Assembly: GCF_029407905.1 (NCBI RefSeq)
Contig: NC_073627.1
Span: forward strand, 49,655,001-49,719,000
DNA length: 64,000 nucleotides
Source: Bubalus kerabau
Taxonomy: Eukaryota; Chordata; Mammalia; Artiodactyla; Bovidae
Direction of reading: 5' to 3'
This document shows, in pieces, positions 32,930 through 46,100 of the stretch (the stretch's first letter is position 1; each line of letters opens with the position of its first letter). The notes beneath the pieces were generated by a model. It was not told the origin of the DNA. It made no database searches and saw only the letters and a list, made by a program, of their open reading frames with translations. A program made the translations under genes and the position numbers.

Positions 32930-33320
32930 TCAGTTCAGTCACTCAGTCTTGTTTGACTCTTTGCCACCCCGTGGACTGCAGCACGGCAGGCCTCCCTGTC
33001 CATCACCAATTCCCAGAGTTTACTCAAACTCATGTCCATTGAGTCGGTGATGCCATCCAGCCATCTCATCCTCTGTCCCCTTCTCCTCCTGCCTTCAATC
33101 TTTCCTAGCATCAGGGTCTTTTCAAATGAGTCAGCTCTTCGCATCAGGTGGCCAAAGTATTGGAGTTTCAGCTTCACCATCAGTCCTTCCAGTGAATATT
33201 CAGGACTGATCTCCTTTAGAATGGACTGGTTGGATCTCCTTGTAGTCCAGGCGACTCTCAAGAGTCTTCTCCAACACCACAATTCAAAAGCATCAATTCT
33301 TCGGCACTCAGCTTTCTACC
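32930..33320 (-). mobile_element. BovB LINE 3' fragment
   Basis: The minus frame reads ILKEISPEYSLEGLMVKLKL and MRRADSFEKTLMLGKIEGRR. Antisense to AP2B1. Confidence 0.9.
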
Positions 33321-34220
33321 TGTGTTTTAACAGATTACATTTTAGGCACAGTTCTGAATCAAGCTGAACAAGGAACAAATTAGGAAGGACACATTTTCTT
33401 TTCTTCCTTCTTTCTCTCCCTCCAGGCGTAAGTTTTCCAGAGTTTATTTCAATTAAGAATTGGATGTAAAACTTAAGATCTTTTTTCTTACTGTATGATA
33501 TTAGCAGAGTACTTTGTAGTCATTTTTAAATGGAAATGATAGATATGTCTGTTGTAATGAGTTATCTGTTGTAATTTTGTATGCAATAAATGATACATGA
33601 AGATGTGTTATTGAAATGTCTGATTAGCACTTCTCATCCTTATGCTTGTAATGAAAGATTACTAGAACGACCTGTCCGCTTTATAATTTGGTTAATTCTG
33701 TTCACTTTTTCCCATGGGCACCAGCTGTGTGAAGTCCAACTTTACATGAAGAGAGTGGATTTAGTGGCCTCACCAACTCTAAATTAGCTGCTATTTCCCA
33801 GAGAGCCATTTGAAATTAAGACCCCTATTAATTTTTTTCTGACCTTATTCTCTTTAGGGGCACCAGAAGGAAGGAGGAATAGTTGAGAAAGGAAAACTGC
33901 CACAGCCTATATTTAGTAGAAACTAGGTTATGTTAAATCTAGATGTGTAATCCTGTACAGAGAGGCCTTTTCTGAAATGCAGTGACATCACACTCTGGGC
34001 TAGGAAAGTTAGAGAAATTGTGCTTTTGACTCTGTCAGCCTTATTTATTTTTTAAAACAATGTCCTGAGGCCATACCTCAAGCCCATAGAGCAGCCGATG
34101 GATGACTTGTTTAGTTTGATCTGGTAAAAAGGTAGTGTGAGTTCCAATTCCATGTTGGCTTCGCTTTGCTGTGGATCTCTCCTGAGGAATAACTTATCTC
34201 CCACTCCCCAGAAGAACTTG

Positions 34221-34345
34221 ATTTTTTTTTTTTTAGTTAGAGTATAGCCAATTAACAATATTAGTTTCAGTCAGCAGAGCCACTCAGCCAAACACATACA
34301 TGTATCCATTCTCCCCCAAACTCCGCTCCCATCCAGGCTAAATTT
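34221..34345 (-). mobile_element. L1 3' end fragment
   Basis: Poly(T), AGAGTATAGCCAATTAACAA, then CACATACATGTATCCATTC, an antisense L1 3' UTR. An L1-like ancient stretch also lies at about 34,500-34,615. Confidence 0.55.
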
Positions 34346-35289
34346 TTGAGGCTTTTCAGCAAATACTTTATTTATTCTTTGAGCTCTATCTTTATCTTGG
34401 CTGCCTTTTTGGAGTGGGGGGGCACTTCTAAAACAGACAGCAGTTTTCACCGTCCTATGCTTTAGAGAATCTGTGTTCATCTCTGGCACGTGATTGTCTC
34501 ATTTAAAAATACATGCATATGCATCTTTTGAGGTGAAATTCACAGAAAATTAACCATTTTTGAGTGAACAGTTCGGTGGCATTTAGTACATTTACAGTAT
34601 TGTGCAATTCTGCCTCTTTATTTTTGTTTAATTTTAGTTTAGTTTTTTTTTTTGGAGTTTCTTTGGCTTAAGGCAGGAGCTAACATGATAAAATGTTTCT
34701 CTGCTGGTAGCTGTAAGGGATATTACATTACTCTTGTGTAGGACAGAGTGAAGGAAGAGAGTGGTAAGTTTCTCCCTTCTCTTTAAAAGCAGGGCTTTTA
34801 ATTTAGTATCTAAAGATGATGTACTTGACTTTCTCCTCTTCGCTGAAGTTTTGTGGTTTGGTACATTATTCCCTAGTTAAGAACACTTGGTGCTCACAAT
34901 GGATAGGACAGAAATCTCTTCCTCAGTGATAAAGATTGTTAAGGGAGGTAATGAAATTGTGTGAGTCACTATTAAAGTAGGATTTAAGACTAGGTTAATT
35001 TAGTGTGTAATAGATGTGTGCTGAAAATTTGTTAGGAATTTAATATGCGTGAATGTGCTTTAGGAAACAAAACAGTTTGGCGGCCCTTTTTCAAAGAAAC
35101 AATGAAAAATTCCAAGCAGCTTTTGTTTTTAAATCTTGAGCAAGTTTTAAACTTTGGTGACCCCATAGGATTTAGAGTGGCATAATCACATCCTGGAGAG
35201 ACCATAATGGCCTTGAGCTATGGCCTTCCTGTCACGCTCTAGCAATCATTTCTGTATACTGGTTTTCCTCTTTGTATATGTAAGTTCTT

Positions 35290-35497
35290 GGGCTTTCCAG
35301 GTGGCTCAGTGTGGTAAAGAATCCACCTGCCAGTGCAGGAGACACAGGTTCGGTCCCTGTGTCAGCAAGATCCAAGATCCCCTGAGGAGGAAATAGCAGC
35401 CCACTCCAATATTCTTGCAGGGAAAATCCCATGAACAAAGGAGCCTGAAGGGCTACAGTCCGTGGGATTTCAGAGTCAGCCTGACTGAGCACACAGT
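35290..35497 (+). mobile_element. Bov-tA SINE
   Basis: GGGCTTTCCAGGTGGCTCAG to CTGACTGAGCACACAGTG. Confidence 0.87.
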
Positions 35498-37131
35498 GCA
35501 ATGCCATGTGTAAGTTCTTAGATAGTAAGTTCAGATTTATTCCAAGTCTTCTATGTGAAGGACTCCTTTCTTCAGTTTGCCCACTTCACATTTAGTTTAC
35601 ATTGTGAATGGATTAAATGATTATAACATTATTTGAATTTTTGCTAGGAAGGCATTATGAAAATATTACATAAGGCAAGTCTTTGTAACAGAGTTACTTT
35701 AAATTGTAACAAATAAGCTGAAAACAGAAATTTTTGTTTTCTGTAATGATTTATGTGAATTCTAGCTCACTTTTAACACAGTAAATTCAGTGAAATTCTG
35801 TTACAACCTAAAGCACTATTGTATATAAGGATCAGGATTATAAATATTAAGTAGCTGCTTGGAAAGATAGCAAATGAGTCTAATTTCTCTTAAATTACCC
35901 AAGTAGTAAATTTTAGAGAACAAAGTTGAGCCAAGCTCTTGTCACTACTTCATGATTTTGTGGCTCTTTTTTCCTTAATTACATTGATTTGTTTAGTGCT
36001 TAGGTCTTTTCTCTCATATTCGTAAGTACCGTTGTTTGTAAAGGTGTGGTCACTCAGATTTGCCAAATGTATTATCACTGATGTTATTTTGACCTGAAAG
36101 TAATGAGCAGGTCCTGGGGCATCTGTCGTAAATTCGGTGATAAGTAGTAATAATGGTGGTAAAAAAGAAGATACCTTTTTTTAAGTGCAGAACGAACATT
36201 ATTAACAGAGAAATTTAACGTATTTGAAGAAATCAAGTACATTGGACAAAGTCTTTAGAATTTCTCAAATCAGAAAACACTTTCATTATTTGGGGAGAAA
36301 TGTGATTAGTCCATACTGGTTTTGTTTTACCAGTGGAGCCTTATGTCAGCTGAATTAGTTCTGGAAATTGGAAGGGAAAAGGTAAGGTTCAAGCTGGCAC
36401 CCATGTTCTTTTAAGTTTTAAGATCAGTTCTGATTCTTTTTTATACTCAATGTGACTAAACAGGTATCTCAGTTCTTTGCATTGTTTTTAAGTGTAAACT
36501 GATACCATTTCTTTTGGGGAATACTTTTGGGGGTAATTGTAGGTTGTTGGAAATATGAAACAATTTTAAGGCCTCTCTAGATGTTTGTCATGAAAGAATA
36601 TTGTCCTACTAATTTAGACTTTCCTTTTTTTTTTCTGAAGGCGATTTCTTTTATTGATACATGTGATGGTGAATAGATTGATACAATTATTTTCTCTTTC
36701 AGTTTTTCTATGCTTCTAAGAGACGCTGGGAATAAGTCAGATTTGCCTTAATAGAAAGTGATAGGGAGATCTTTCAACACAAACTTTGTCTTAAGTTTTG
36801 GAGTGGCTAATGGAGATGCAGTTACAGAAAGATCTAGCTTTAGGTCTTAGAGGCTCTGAGAAGATAATTGTGGATAAAATCATAAAGCCATGATAGGTTC
36901 AGGTTTTCACTCTCTTCCATTAAGCCTTTGGAGTTTGCTCCAATTAGCTTTTTGACACAGGAGTTTCATTCTTAACTATCCTTGCATCCCTTTGGATCAC
37001 CCATGATGGTAAGGATGAAGAGACTCATTGTGGAATGTAGATAGTCTCATATATAAATGTTCTTAATATTAGTTGAATCCCTTGTTGGACCCAAATAACT
37101 CAGATAAAGGTATTCTTTTCTCTTGCTCTAG

Positions 37132-37191
37132 GTGCACATTAAAGATCCAAAACCATGACTGACTCCAAGTACTTCACAACCAATAAAAAGG
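37132..37191 (+). CDS. AP2B1: AP2B1 exon 2 (start codon exon)
   Basis: Acceptor TCTTGCTCTAG (AG at 37130-37131) and 23 bases of 5' UTR, then AUG at 37155. It encodes MTDSKYFTTNKK plus one base. Donor AAAAGG|GTAAGT. Confidence 0.97.
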
Positions 37192-40100
37192 GTAAGTATG
37201 AGAACTTGATAAAAGCCTTTTTTTACAATTCTTCAAAAGTGATATAAGATTGCTTACAATGTAAGATTGGTGTAAGATTGCTTCAGGTAGAATGCTCCTG
37301 CTCTCTTCAGAGATGCATGTCTTGGACCATCTCACTGGGAATCTGCTGCTTCTACAGAAAGGTATATTGAACAGATTTTTAGAGTATAGGTTTTTAGAGA
37401 TACAGCTGTAATGCACATCATTTTGACTTGAACATTTTAGTGAAAGGAAGAGATCCAAGATTGATCCACTGAAGATTGATAGGTCTGAGGAGGGTGAAAG
37501 AGGAAGAAGCACATTTATTCTCTTTTTTTAAAAAATTGAAGTGTAGTTGGTTTACAATGTTGCGTTCGTTTCTGGTGTACGCAAGAGTAATTCAGTCATG
37601 TGTGTTTGTATGTGTGTATTCTTTTTCAGATTCTTTCCTATTATAGCTTATTACAAGATATTGAATATAGTTCCCTGTGCTGCTCAGTAGAACCTTATTG
37701 TTTGTTTATTTAATACAGAGTAGTGTGTATCTCCTAATCCCAAGTCCTAATATATCTCCCCTCACTCTTCCCCATTGCTCTGATAACCATAAGTTTGTTT
37801 TCTGTTTTGTAAATAGGTCCATTTGTATCATTTTTTTTTTAGATTCCACATATAAGTGATATCATGTATTTGTCTTTCTCTGTGTGATTTAACTTCACTT
37901 AGTATGGTAATCTCTAGGTCTATCCATGTTGCTGCAAATGGCAGAGTTTCATTCTTTTTTATGGCTGGGTAATATTCCATAGTATGCATAAATCCCATCT
38001 TCTCTATCCTTTCATCTGTTGATGGACACTTAGGCTGCTTCCGTGTCTTGGCTGTTGTAAATAGTGCTGCTGTGACCATTGGGGGTGCATGTATCTTTTC
38101 AAATTAGAATTTTCTCTGGATATATGCCCAGGAGTGCAATTGTTGGATCATATGGTGACTCTAGTTTTTTAAGGAACTCGTACAGTGTTTTTCATAGTGG
38201 CTGTACCAAAATCTTTTATTTTTTTCCTTGGAAATAAGCATTTTATAACAAGGAGTATTATTAAAGCAATATAGCAATAAAAAGTAAAAATAAAGTTCTC
38301 TTCCTATCTATTCTTGTTCCTGATGGGAACTTGATGTGTATCCTTAATCTTTTCTGTGCATATATTAATACATATGATTGAAAAAAATTTTAACCACAAA
38401 AAAGAGATGATACAAAACACTGCATGGAAACTTGATATTTTCTTATCCTTGCACTCATGCATTGTTTTGCATGACCTCTTTTTTGTTAAAGATAAAAATG
38501 ATGTGATGCACTGAGAAGCACATACCATTATTTATGAATTACAGCTGCCAAAATGCATAACTTCAATATAATTATGAGAAGATACACATGATAAATGAGG
38601 GTGTTCTTTAAAATGACTGTTCTGTGCTTTTTAAAAATGTCATTAAAATGAAAGACAAAGGCTGACCAGCTGTTTCAGATTAAAGGATACTGAAACATGA
38701 CAGTAAATGTAATGCATGATCCTGAATTGGATTCTGGCCCAAGGGGGATAGGGATAAAATTACTATAGAGGACATTATCAAGATCATTAAGTCTGTATAG
38801 ATTAGATAATGTATTAGTGTTAAATTTCCTGATTTTCATCATTGTATTATGGTTATGTAATGTAATTCCTTGTTCTTAGAAATTACACACTGATATAATT
38901 TAGGGCTAAAGAGACGTGATGTCTACAGTTTGTTGAATGAATCAGAAAAAAGTTATAAATATATAAAGAAGTATGATAAAGCAAATGTGATGTAACATTA
39001 GAAACTGGGGAGTTTTACAGATTTTCTGTAAGATTAAAATGATTTCAAAAGGAAAAATGGGAGGGCAGGTACAGTGCCTGGAGCACCAGAAAGTTATTTA
39101 GAAAGCCCAAGCGTATTTTGTCATTTGTTCTGTCATTTGGAGTTAATTAAGGGTAAACAAAGATACAACCTGGTGGCCCAGAGGTTAAAGCGTCTGCCTG
39201 GAATGCGGGAGACCTGGGTTCGATCCCTGGGTCAGGAAGATCCCCTGGAGAAGGAAATGGCAACACACTCCAGTGCTCTTGCCTGGAGAATCCCATGGAG
39301 GGAGGAGCCTGGCGGGCTACAGTCCACGGGGTTGCAGAGTCGGACACGACTGAGCGACTTCACTTTCTTCTAAACAGGCTCTTCCACTGTAATACAGAAA
39401 ACACCATGGAGCACTGCTTATTACATCAGCTGCTAGTCCATGGTTTTCAACCTTGCCGACACATTGAAATGGCCCAGTGAAAGAGAGGAGGTGATGTCCA
39501 GTCCTCCCCTGCACATGTCTTTATTTCTTTGGTCTGGGATATGACTTTGATGGGAGTTTTAAAAGCTCCCCAGATTTTTCCAGTGTTTAGCTGAGATTGA
39601 GAGCAATTGCTAGCTGCTTGGTAGAGTTGATGAAGGGGAGAAAGAAGGGGGAAAGATAAGAATTTAATAAAGCGGTAGTATGTATGAGATACCTTGCCTC
39701 ACTTAGTGCCCCTTGGCTCCACCCAGCTTCTTCTGTTTATATTGCTTACACCTTAGAAAATCCTTTAGCCCCGGTCATTCATTTTCATCTTTGTTTCTGA
39801 TTCTCTTATCATTCTGAAATGTATTTATTTCTTCTATTAACATTTTTTGTGCTTTGATGACCTAGATGTTGTGTGAAAGTCAAAGTGAAAGTCGCTTAGT
39901 CATGTTGACTCTTTGTGACCCCTCAGTGCATGGAATTCTCCAGGCCAGAATACTGGAGTGGGTAGCCTTTCCCTTCTCCAGGGGATCTTCCCAACCCAGG
40001 GATCGAACCCTGGTCTCCCACATTGCAGGCAGATTCTTTACCAGCTGAGCCACAAGGGAAGCCCAGATGTTGTGTATAATGATACAAAAAGATGTAATTT

Positions 40101-43100
40101 AAAAACTGTTGTGTATAATGATACAAAAAGATGTAATTTAAAAACTCACCTAATTCTTCAAACTTTCTCTTACAATGGGTCCTGGTAACCTTTTTTTAAA
40201 TTCAGGGATTTTTGTACAAGTTTGAGACGTACAGATGAATCACATATCACATTTTAAAAAATGGATAGATTGTGTTCCTTTTACTTCCTGTAACACCCAC
40301 CAGAACTGCCTCTTTAAATTTATGCTATTGGAGTTGAAATAATTTCAGTTACATCCTGTTTTGATTCTTTGACTCCTGCTGCTATTCATAATTCAGATTT
40401 TCTGAAACCCTGCTGCTTGTTCTTTACTTTTCCCAGAAGTAAATGATGAGAACTCTTGAGAGCTGAATTTGGCAGCAGAGGACTTTGAGAAGAGGAGGAT
40501 GACTCTTTCAAGGGCCCAGCTTTTCTGTCTGTGCTATTTTTATAGCAGCTGTCAAATTAAGGGGTGATATTTGTCAAAATTTGTTTGCTTTGTTGGCAGT
40601 AGATCTTGATATAACAAGCTTTTTTAGTGCTTATCTTCTGTGCTTCTTACTGGTTTCATCCTTCTCATTTAGAGGCTTCAGCATATCACATTGTTTGCTG
40701 GCCCCACTATTTCTATACTGGTGAGCAAGGCTGAAATGAACGTCAAGAACAGTGGAAGAAAATGAGGCAGTACTCTGGATGGGAAGTGGAAGTGGCAGTA
40801 GTCAGCTTCTTTTTCGTAGTGTTACAGTATATTTTCTTTCTTTTAAAACCAGTTGAGAGTTGTTATCTTCTTATTTCGGCCCCAGCTCTCTTAAGGTAGG
40901 TGAACCTAAGCCTTAAAATAGTAGTGACAGCCTGGCATTTCACAGTGCAGACCTTGAGCAGTTGTTGAAGAGTGTACATTTAGAAATGACTGGTTTGTAC
41001 CATTCTTGAAGCTTCAGGATGATTATTTCTGTTGTTAGCTTGATTGAACAGGAAGGGCTTTAAATCCCATTGACATCTTAAAGTACTGATTTAGAGCAGT
41101 GATTTTCAACCCTGTACGGTTAGAATCACATGGCGAAACTTTAAAAAATATAAACATAGGAGTTTTACTGTCTGAAAGTCTGATTTACTTGGTTCAGAAT
41201 GGAGCCTGAGCATTGGTATTTTTAGATCCCTCCCAGGTAAGAATGTGTAGACAATGTTGGAAAATTCTTCAGTTAAAAAAGTTGGGAGAAACCATTCTAA
41301 GGCCAGTTCTGTTACTCGCTAGCTCTGTGACCTTGGATCCTCACTTTGTGGAGTTGAGAGTAGTGAATGGAAAGTCTCTTCTGGTTTGAAAACATTGATT
41401 TGTGAACTTGTTTCCTGCCTACATTTATTTTTTCCTCAGGACTTGGAAATTCTGATGGGAGATCATCCCTCAGATGCCATTCTCTCCCCATTGCAGAAAG
41501 ATACCACATCTTTGCTGTTTTTAAAATCTTGTTTCCGTTGCAGCCTTGCCTCTGGTTAGCTGCTGTAGTGTTACTTTACATAGTGCAGTGTTGTGCTGTA
41601 ATTTTCTGACCCTGGGACCTCATCTGTTTGTTCTCTTCCAGGAGAAATCTTTGAATTAAAGGCTGAACTCAACAATGAAAAGAAAGAAAAGAGGAAGGAG
41701 GCTGTGAAGAAAGTGATTGCTGCTATGACTGTGGGGAAAGACGTTAGGTAAGGGTGACCTCTCCTGTCTTGCTCACTTTAGACTCTTACTCTAGTGGCTT
41801 TTACTGCTTTTCACTTAAGGCTATTACAGTAAGAATGTATAAGAATTAGTTTGTCCCACTGAAAACATGAGGAAGTGTAGTTGATTTTATATTAATGCTG
41901 TGACCAAGTGTGGTGTTTTTAAAAGAGTGAAACCAGTTTGATTTCGTTTGCATACAGACCTAGCATAAAACCTCCTGAGAGCTGGCACAATCACAAATCT
42001 GTTGCTAAGGTAGTTTTAGAAGATGATAAAAATACACAGGAACAGAAGCCCATGTGTAGTTTAATTGGCTCACGCCAGTGCCTCAACTGTACAACTCTGC
42101 ATTGAGTTGCTGAATTCAAGATGAAAATCAATGGTAACAAAATCCAAATGGTCTATTTTTTTCTCCCTCTTTTTCCCCTGTAATTTAGCAGGACCATTTG
42201 GAAATAAGGATAGTCTGCAGGCCCCTGAGAATTCCTGATATCCTTTCCATGAATTCCATGAGGTCAAAGCTGTTCTTGTAATAATACTTAGGTCTTTTAT
42301 GCCCTTTTCAATGTGTTGATATCTGCACTGTGGGTGCCGTATTCTGAATTAAGGCAGTGTGCCAGACCGTAACAGTAGTCACTGTGTCCTTCACCGCCAT
42401 GTGCTTGCAGGAAAAAGGGCAGTTTCACTTAGGACTCCTTCATGAAGCACTACAAATTTATTTCAGTAAACCTTGAATCTGAGTTCAGGTCTTTTTAATA
42501 TTCCGTGTGATGAAACAGGAATTTGCATAAAGTACTTCTGCATAGCAGAATGTGACGGTTGATTTGAAAAAGATCCCTTGCACAATTGTTTGACTTGGGA
42601 ATACCATTCTATGCGAAAGAATGATTGACAGACAAAATTATAGTTAATCAGACTTACTATTTGGGAGACATTTTATAAAAAATGAACAAAGTGAACCTGT
42701 CACTTCAAAGGAAAAAAATTGACAGTAGATACATTTCGACTTTAAAAATTAGAGTGTTGGAAAACTTGTGTCTCCCATCATGAGCTTGATAGTTTACAAT
42801 ACTTAGAGATTTTTCTGATGAGATTGGTGGTGAAATTAATGAATGTGATTAATTGGTGCTGGGCAGAAAGTGAGGAGGAACTAAAAAGCCTCTTGATGAA
42901 AGTGAAAGAGGAGAGTAAAAAAGTTGGCTTAAAGCTCAACATTCAGAAAACTAAGATCATGGCATCTGGTCTCATCATTTCATGGGAAATAGATGGGGAA
43001 ACAGTGTTAGACTTTATTTTTCTGGGCTCCAAAATCACTGCAGACGGTGATTGCAGCCATGAAATTAAAAGACGCTTACTCCTTGGAAGGAAAGTTATGA

Positions 43101-46100
43101 CCAACCTAGATAGCATATTCAAAAGCAGAGACATTACTTTGCCAACAAAGGTCCGTCTAGTCAAGGCTATGGTTTTTCTAGTGGTCATGTATGGATGTGA
43201 GAGTTGGACTGTGAAGAAAGCTGAGTGCCAAAGAAAGCTGACTGTGAAAGTTGATGCTTTTGAACTGTGGTGTTGGAGAACTCCTTGGGCTGCAAGGAGG
43301 TCCAGACAGTCCATCCTAAAGGAAATCAGTCCTGGGTGTTCATTGGAAGGACTGATGCTAAAGCTGAAACTCCAATACTTTGGCCACTTCATGCGAAGAG
43401 TTGACTCATTGGAAAAGACCCTGATGCTGGGAGGGATTGGGGGCAAGAGGAGAAGGGGACGACAGAGGATGAGACGGCTGGATGGTATCACTGACTCAAT
43501 GGACATGAGTTTAAGTAAACTCCGAAAGTTGGTGATGGACAGGGAGGCCTGGCGTGCTGCAACTCATGGGGTCGCAAAGAGTCAGACATGACTGAGAGAC
43601 TGAACTGAACTGAATGAAATATGACAACCTAGAGATGACCTGCATAACTCATTGAACCAATGTTTTCCAAATAACCAGTGCATATATCATAAAATTATGC
43701 ATGGGTAAAAGATCCATTCAAAATAAATGGTAAATGAATGAATTTTAGTTCAATCAAGTACAGAAAGTTTATCAATATGGTTTCAGATTCCATATTGCAC
43801 CTAACTTTTAAGAAAGTATGATTTGTGGACTAAAAAAAACAAAAAACAAAAGAAAAACGATCATTTGTCTGACTTTAATGTGTCAAAGCAGAGACATTAC
43901 TTTGCCAACAAAGGTCCGTCTAGTCAAGGTTATGGTTTTTCCATTGGTCCTGTATGGATATGAGAGTTGGACTATAAAGCAAGCTGAGTGCAGAAGAATT
44001 GATGCTTTTGAACTGTGATGTTGGGGAAGACTCTTGAGAGTCCCTTGGACTGCAAGGAGATACAACCAGTCCATCCTAAAGGAGATCAGTCCTGGGTGTT
44101 CATTGGTAGGACTGCTGTTGAAGCTGAAACTCAGATACTTTGGCCACCTGATGCAAAGAGCTGACTCATTTGAAAAGACCCTGATGCTGGAAAAGATTGA
44201 GGGCAGGAGGAGAAGGGGACGACAGAGGATGAGATGGTTAGATGGCATCACCGACTCAATGGACATGGATTTGGGTGGATTCCGGAAGTTGGTGATGGAC
44301 AGGGAGGCCTGGCATGCTGCGGTTCATGGGGTCACAAAGAGTCAGACACGACTGAGCGACTGAACTGAACTGACTGAATGTGTCAAAGAAGAACACCCAG
44401 TTATGTGAAAAAGCTACTAAAATACTCCATTTTGCAATTTATATATGTGTATGAAGATGTGTTTTTTTCTTTATACTTCAGTTAAAGCAACATTCTACAA
44501 TGGGTCGAATGCAGGAGCAGATGTGAGAATCCAGCTGTTTTTGCTTAAGTGAAAGTGAAAAGTGAGTGAAAGTGTTAGTCACTCAGTTGTGTTTGACTCT
44601 TTGCAACCCCATGGACTGTAGTTCTCTGTCCATAGGATTTCATAGGCAAGAAGACTGGAATGGGTTGCCATTGCCTTCTCTAGGGGATCTTCCCGACCCA
44701 GGGATCTCCTGTATTACAGGCAGATTCTTTACCGTGTGAGTCACCAGGGAAGCCCAAAGCCACGCCCAACATGGGGCTTGAACCCATGACCCTGAGATTG
44801 GGACTCAATTTTTGCTTAAACTAGACATTAAAGAGATGTGCAGAAATTAAAACAATGTCATCTTAATTTTTTTAAAAAAGTAAAATAGATTTTTACTTTA
44901 TAAAATATGTTAATATGAAGTACATTTATTTTCTTTTTATCAGTTGAGTCAAACGCTGCTGATAAGAAATTGATGAGTGCAAGAAGTAAATTCCAGCATC
45001 TAGAAGTGGAATGTTGTTGTTCTAACACAAATATCTGAGAAGGTTCTAAGGCTAATGATGACCTTATGTCATTAAGAAAAGGGAGAATCAAATTTAAGTG
45101 CATTGTGTCAGGCAGGGTGATAGATGTTTTTAGTTAACAGTGTTTTTGTTTATTTTAATAGTTCTCATATCTTCTGAACTAGAGATTATTCTGAATTATA
45201 AGTTATTCCATGTTAGAGATCAAGAAAGGTATGCTCAGAGGGCTAAAGAATAATCCCAAACTCATACAGTTAGTGGTAATATAGCCAGGATTCCAACCTA
45301 GTTCTGGGTCCCAGTACGTATTACTGGTCACTGCCTTCATGGGTGTATGTATATAATAGAGTTTAAATCTGTATATGCATACACATGGGCTTCCCTGGTG
45401 GCTCATCTGGTAAAGAATCCATCTGTCAATGCAGGAGATGCAGAAGATTCAGGTTCAATCCCTGGGTCAAGAAGATCCCCTGGAGAAGGAAATGGCTACC
45501 CATTCCAGTATTCTTGCCTGCACAATCCCATGGACAGAGGAGCCTGGTGGGCTATAGTCATAGAGTCACAAAGAGTTGGACATGACTGGGAGACTAAACA
45601 TGCATACACTCACGTGTTCAGGACTGTTTTTTTCTGAAAATGGTTAAAATTTTGAACAAAGGCCTTATCTGACAACTGTTTTAATAAGGACACCAACCAA
45701 ATAAGTTCCCACTGGTTAGAGATGGAAGAATATGCACATTGAAAAGCATAGCAACTGTAGTGCTTTGAAACTGCAAAGAATTGGTATGAAGAATACTGTT
45801 AACTTTTTTTTTGTGACACAGTGATTTTTTTAAAAATTTGTAAAGAGATACACTAAGATGTATATCTAGGATTTGTTTAGAAATGGTTTAGAGCAATTAG
45901 ATGGGGAGGGACTGGGGGAGGAAAAGTGGGTTGAGGTTGTATATGAAACAAGATCAGGTATGTATCAGTATTTACAGCTGGGTGATGGATGCATCAGGTT
46001 CATTAAACTGCTGTCTCCACTTCGAAAATTTTCAAAGTAAAAGGTTTTTTAAAAATCTAGTTTTCAGTATCTTCTTGAAACCATTACTGTAGTTTCTTTA

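Larger units (their letters stand above)
31413..37131 (+). other. AP2B1: AP2B1 intron 1
   Basis: GC-rich first 400 bases, probably the CpG-island tail, then AT-rich DNA with the repeats listed. 33,325-34,215 and 35,500-37,130 show no recognised feature. Confidence 0.8.
37192..41641 (+). other. AP2B1: AP2B1 intron 2
   Basis: Holds the L1, two Bov-tA copies, the 39-bp tandem duplication and a MER5A copy. 38,220-39,160 and 40,150-41,090 show nothing recognisable. Confidence 0.8.

Noticed and set aside
43883..44266. Frames reading MSIESVMPSNHLILC on the strand opposite BovB
   Set aside because: Antisense of the BovB ORF2 tail; recurs at every BovB copy.
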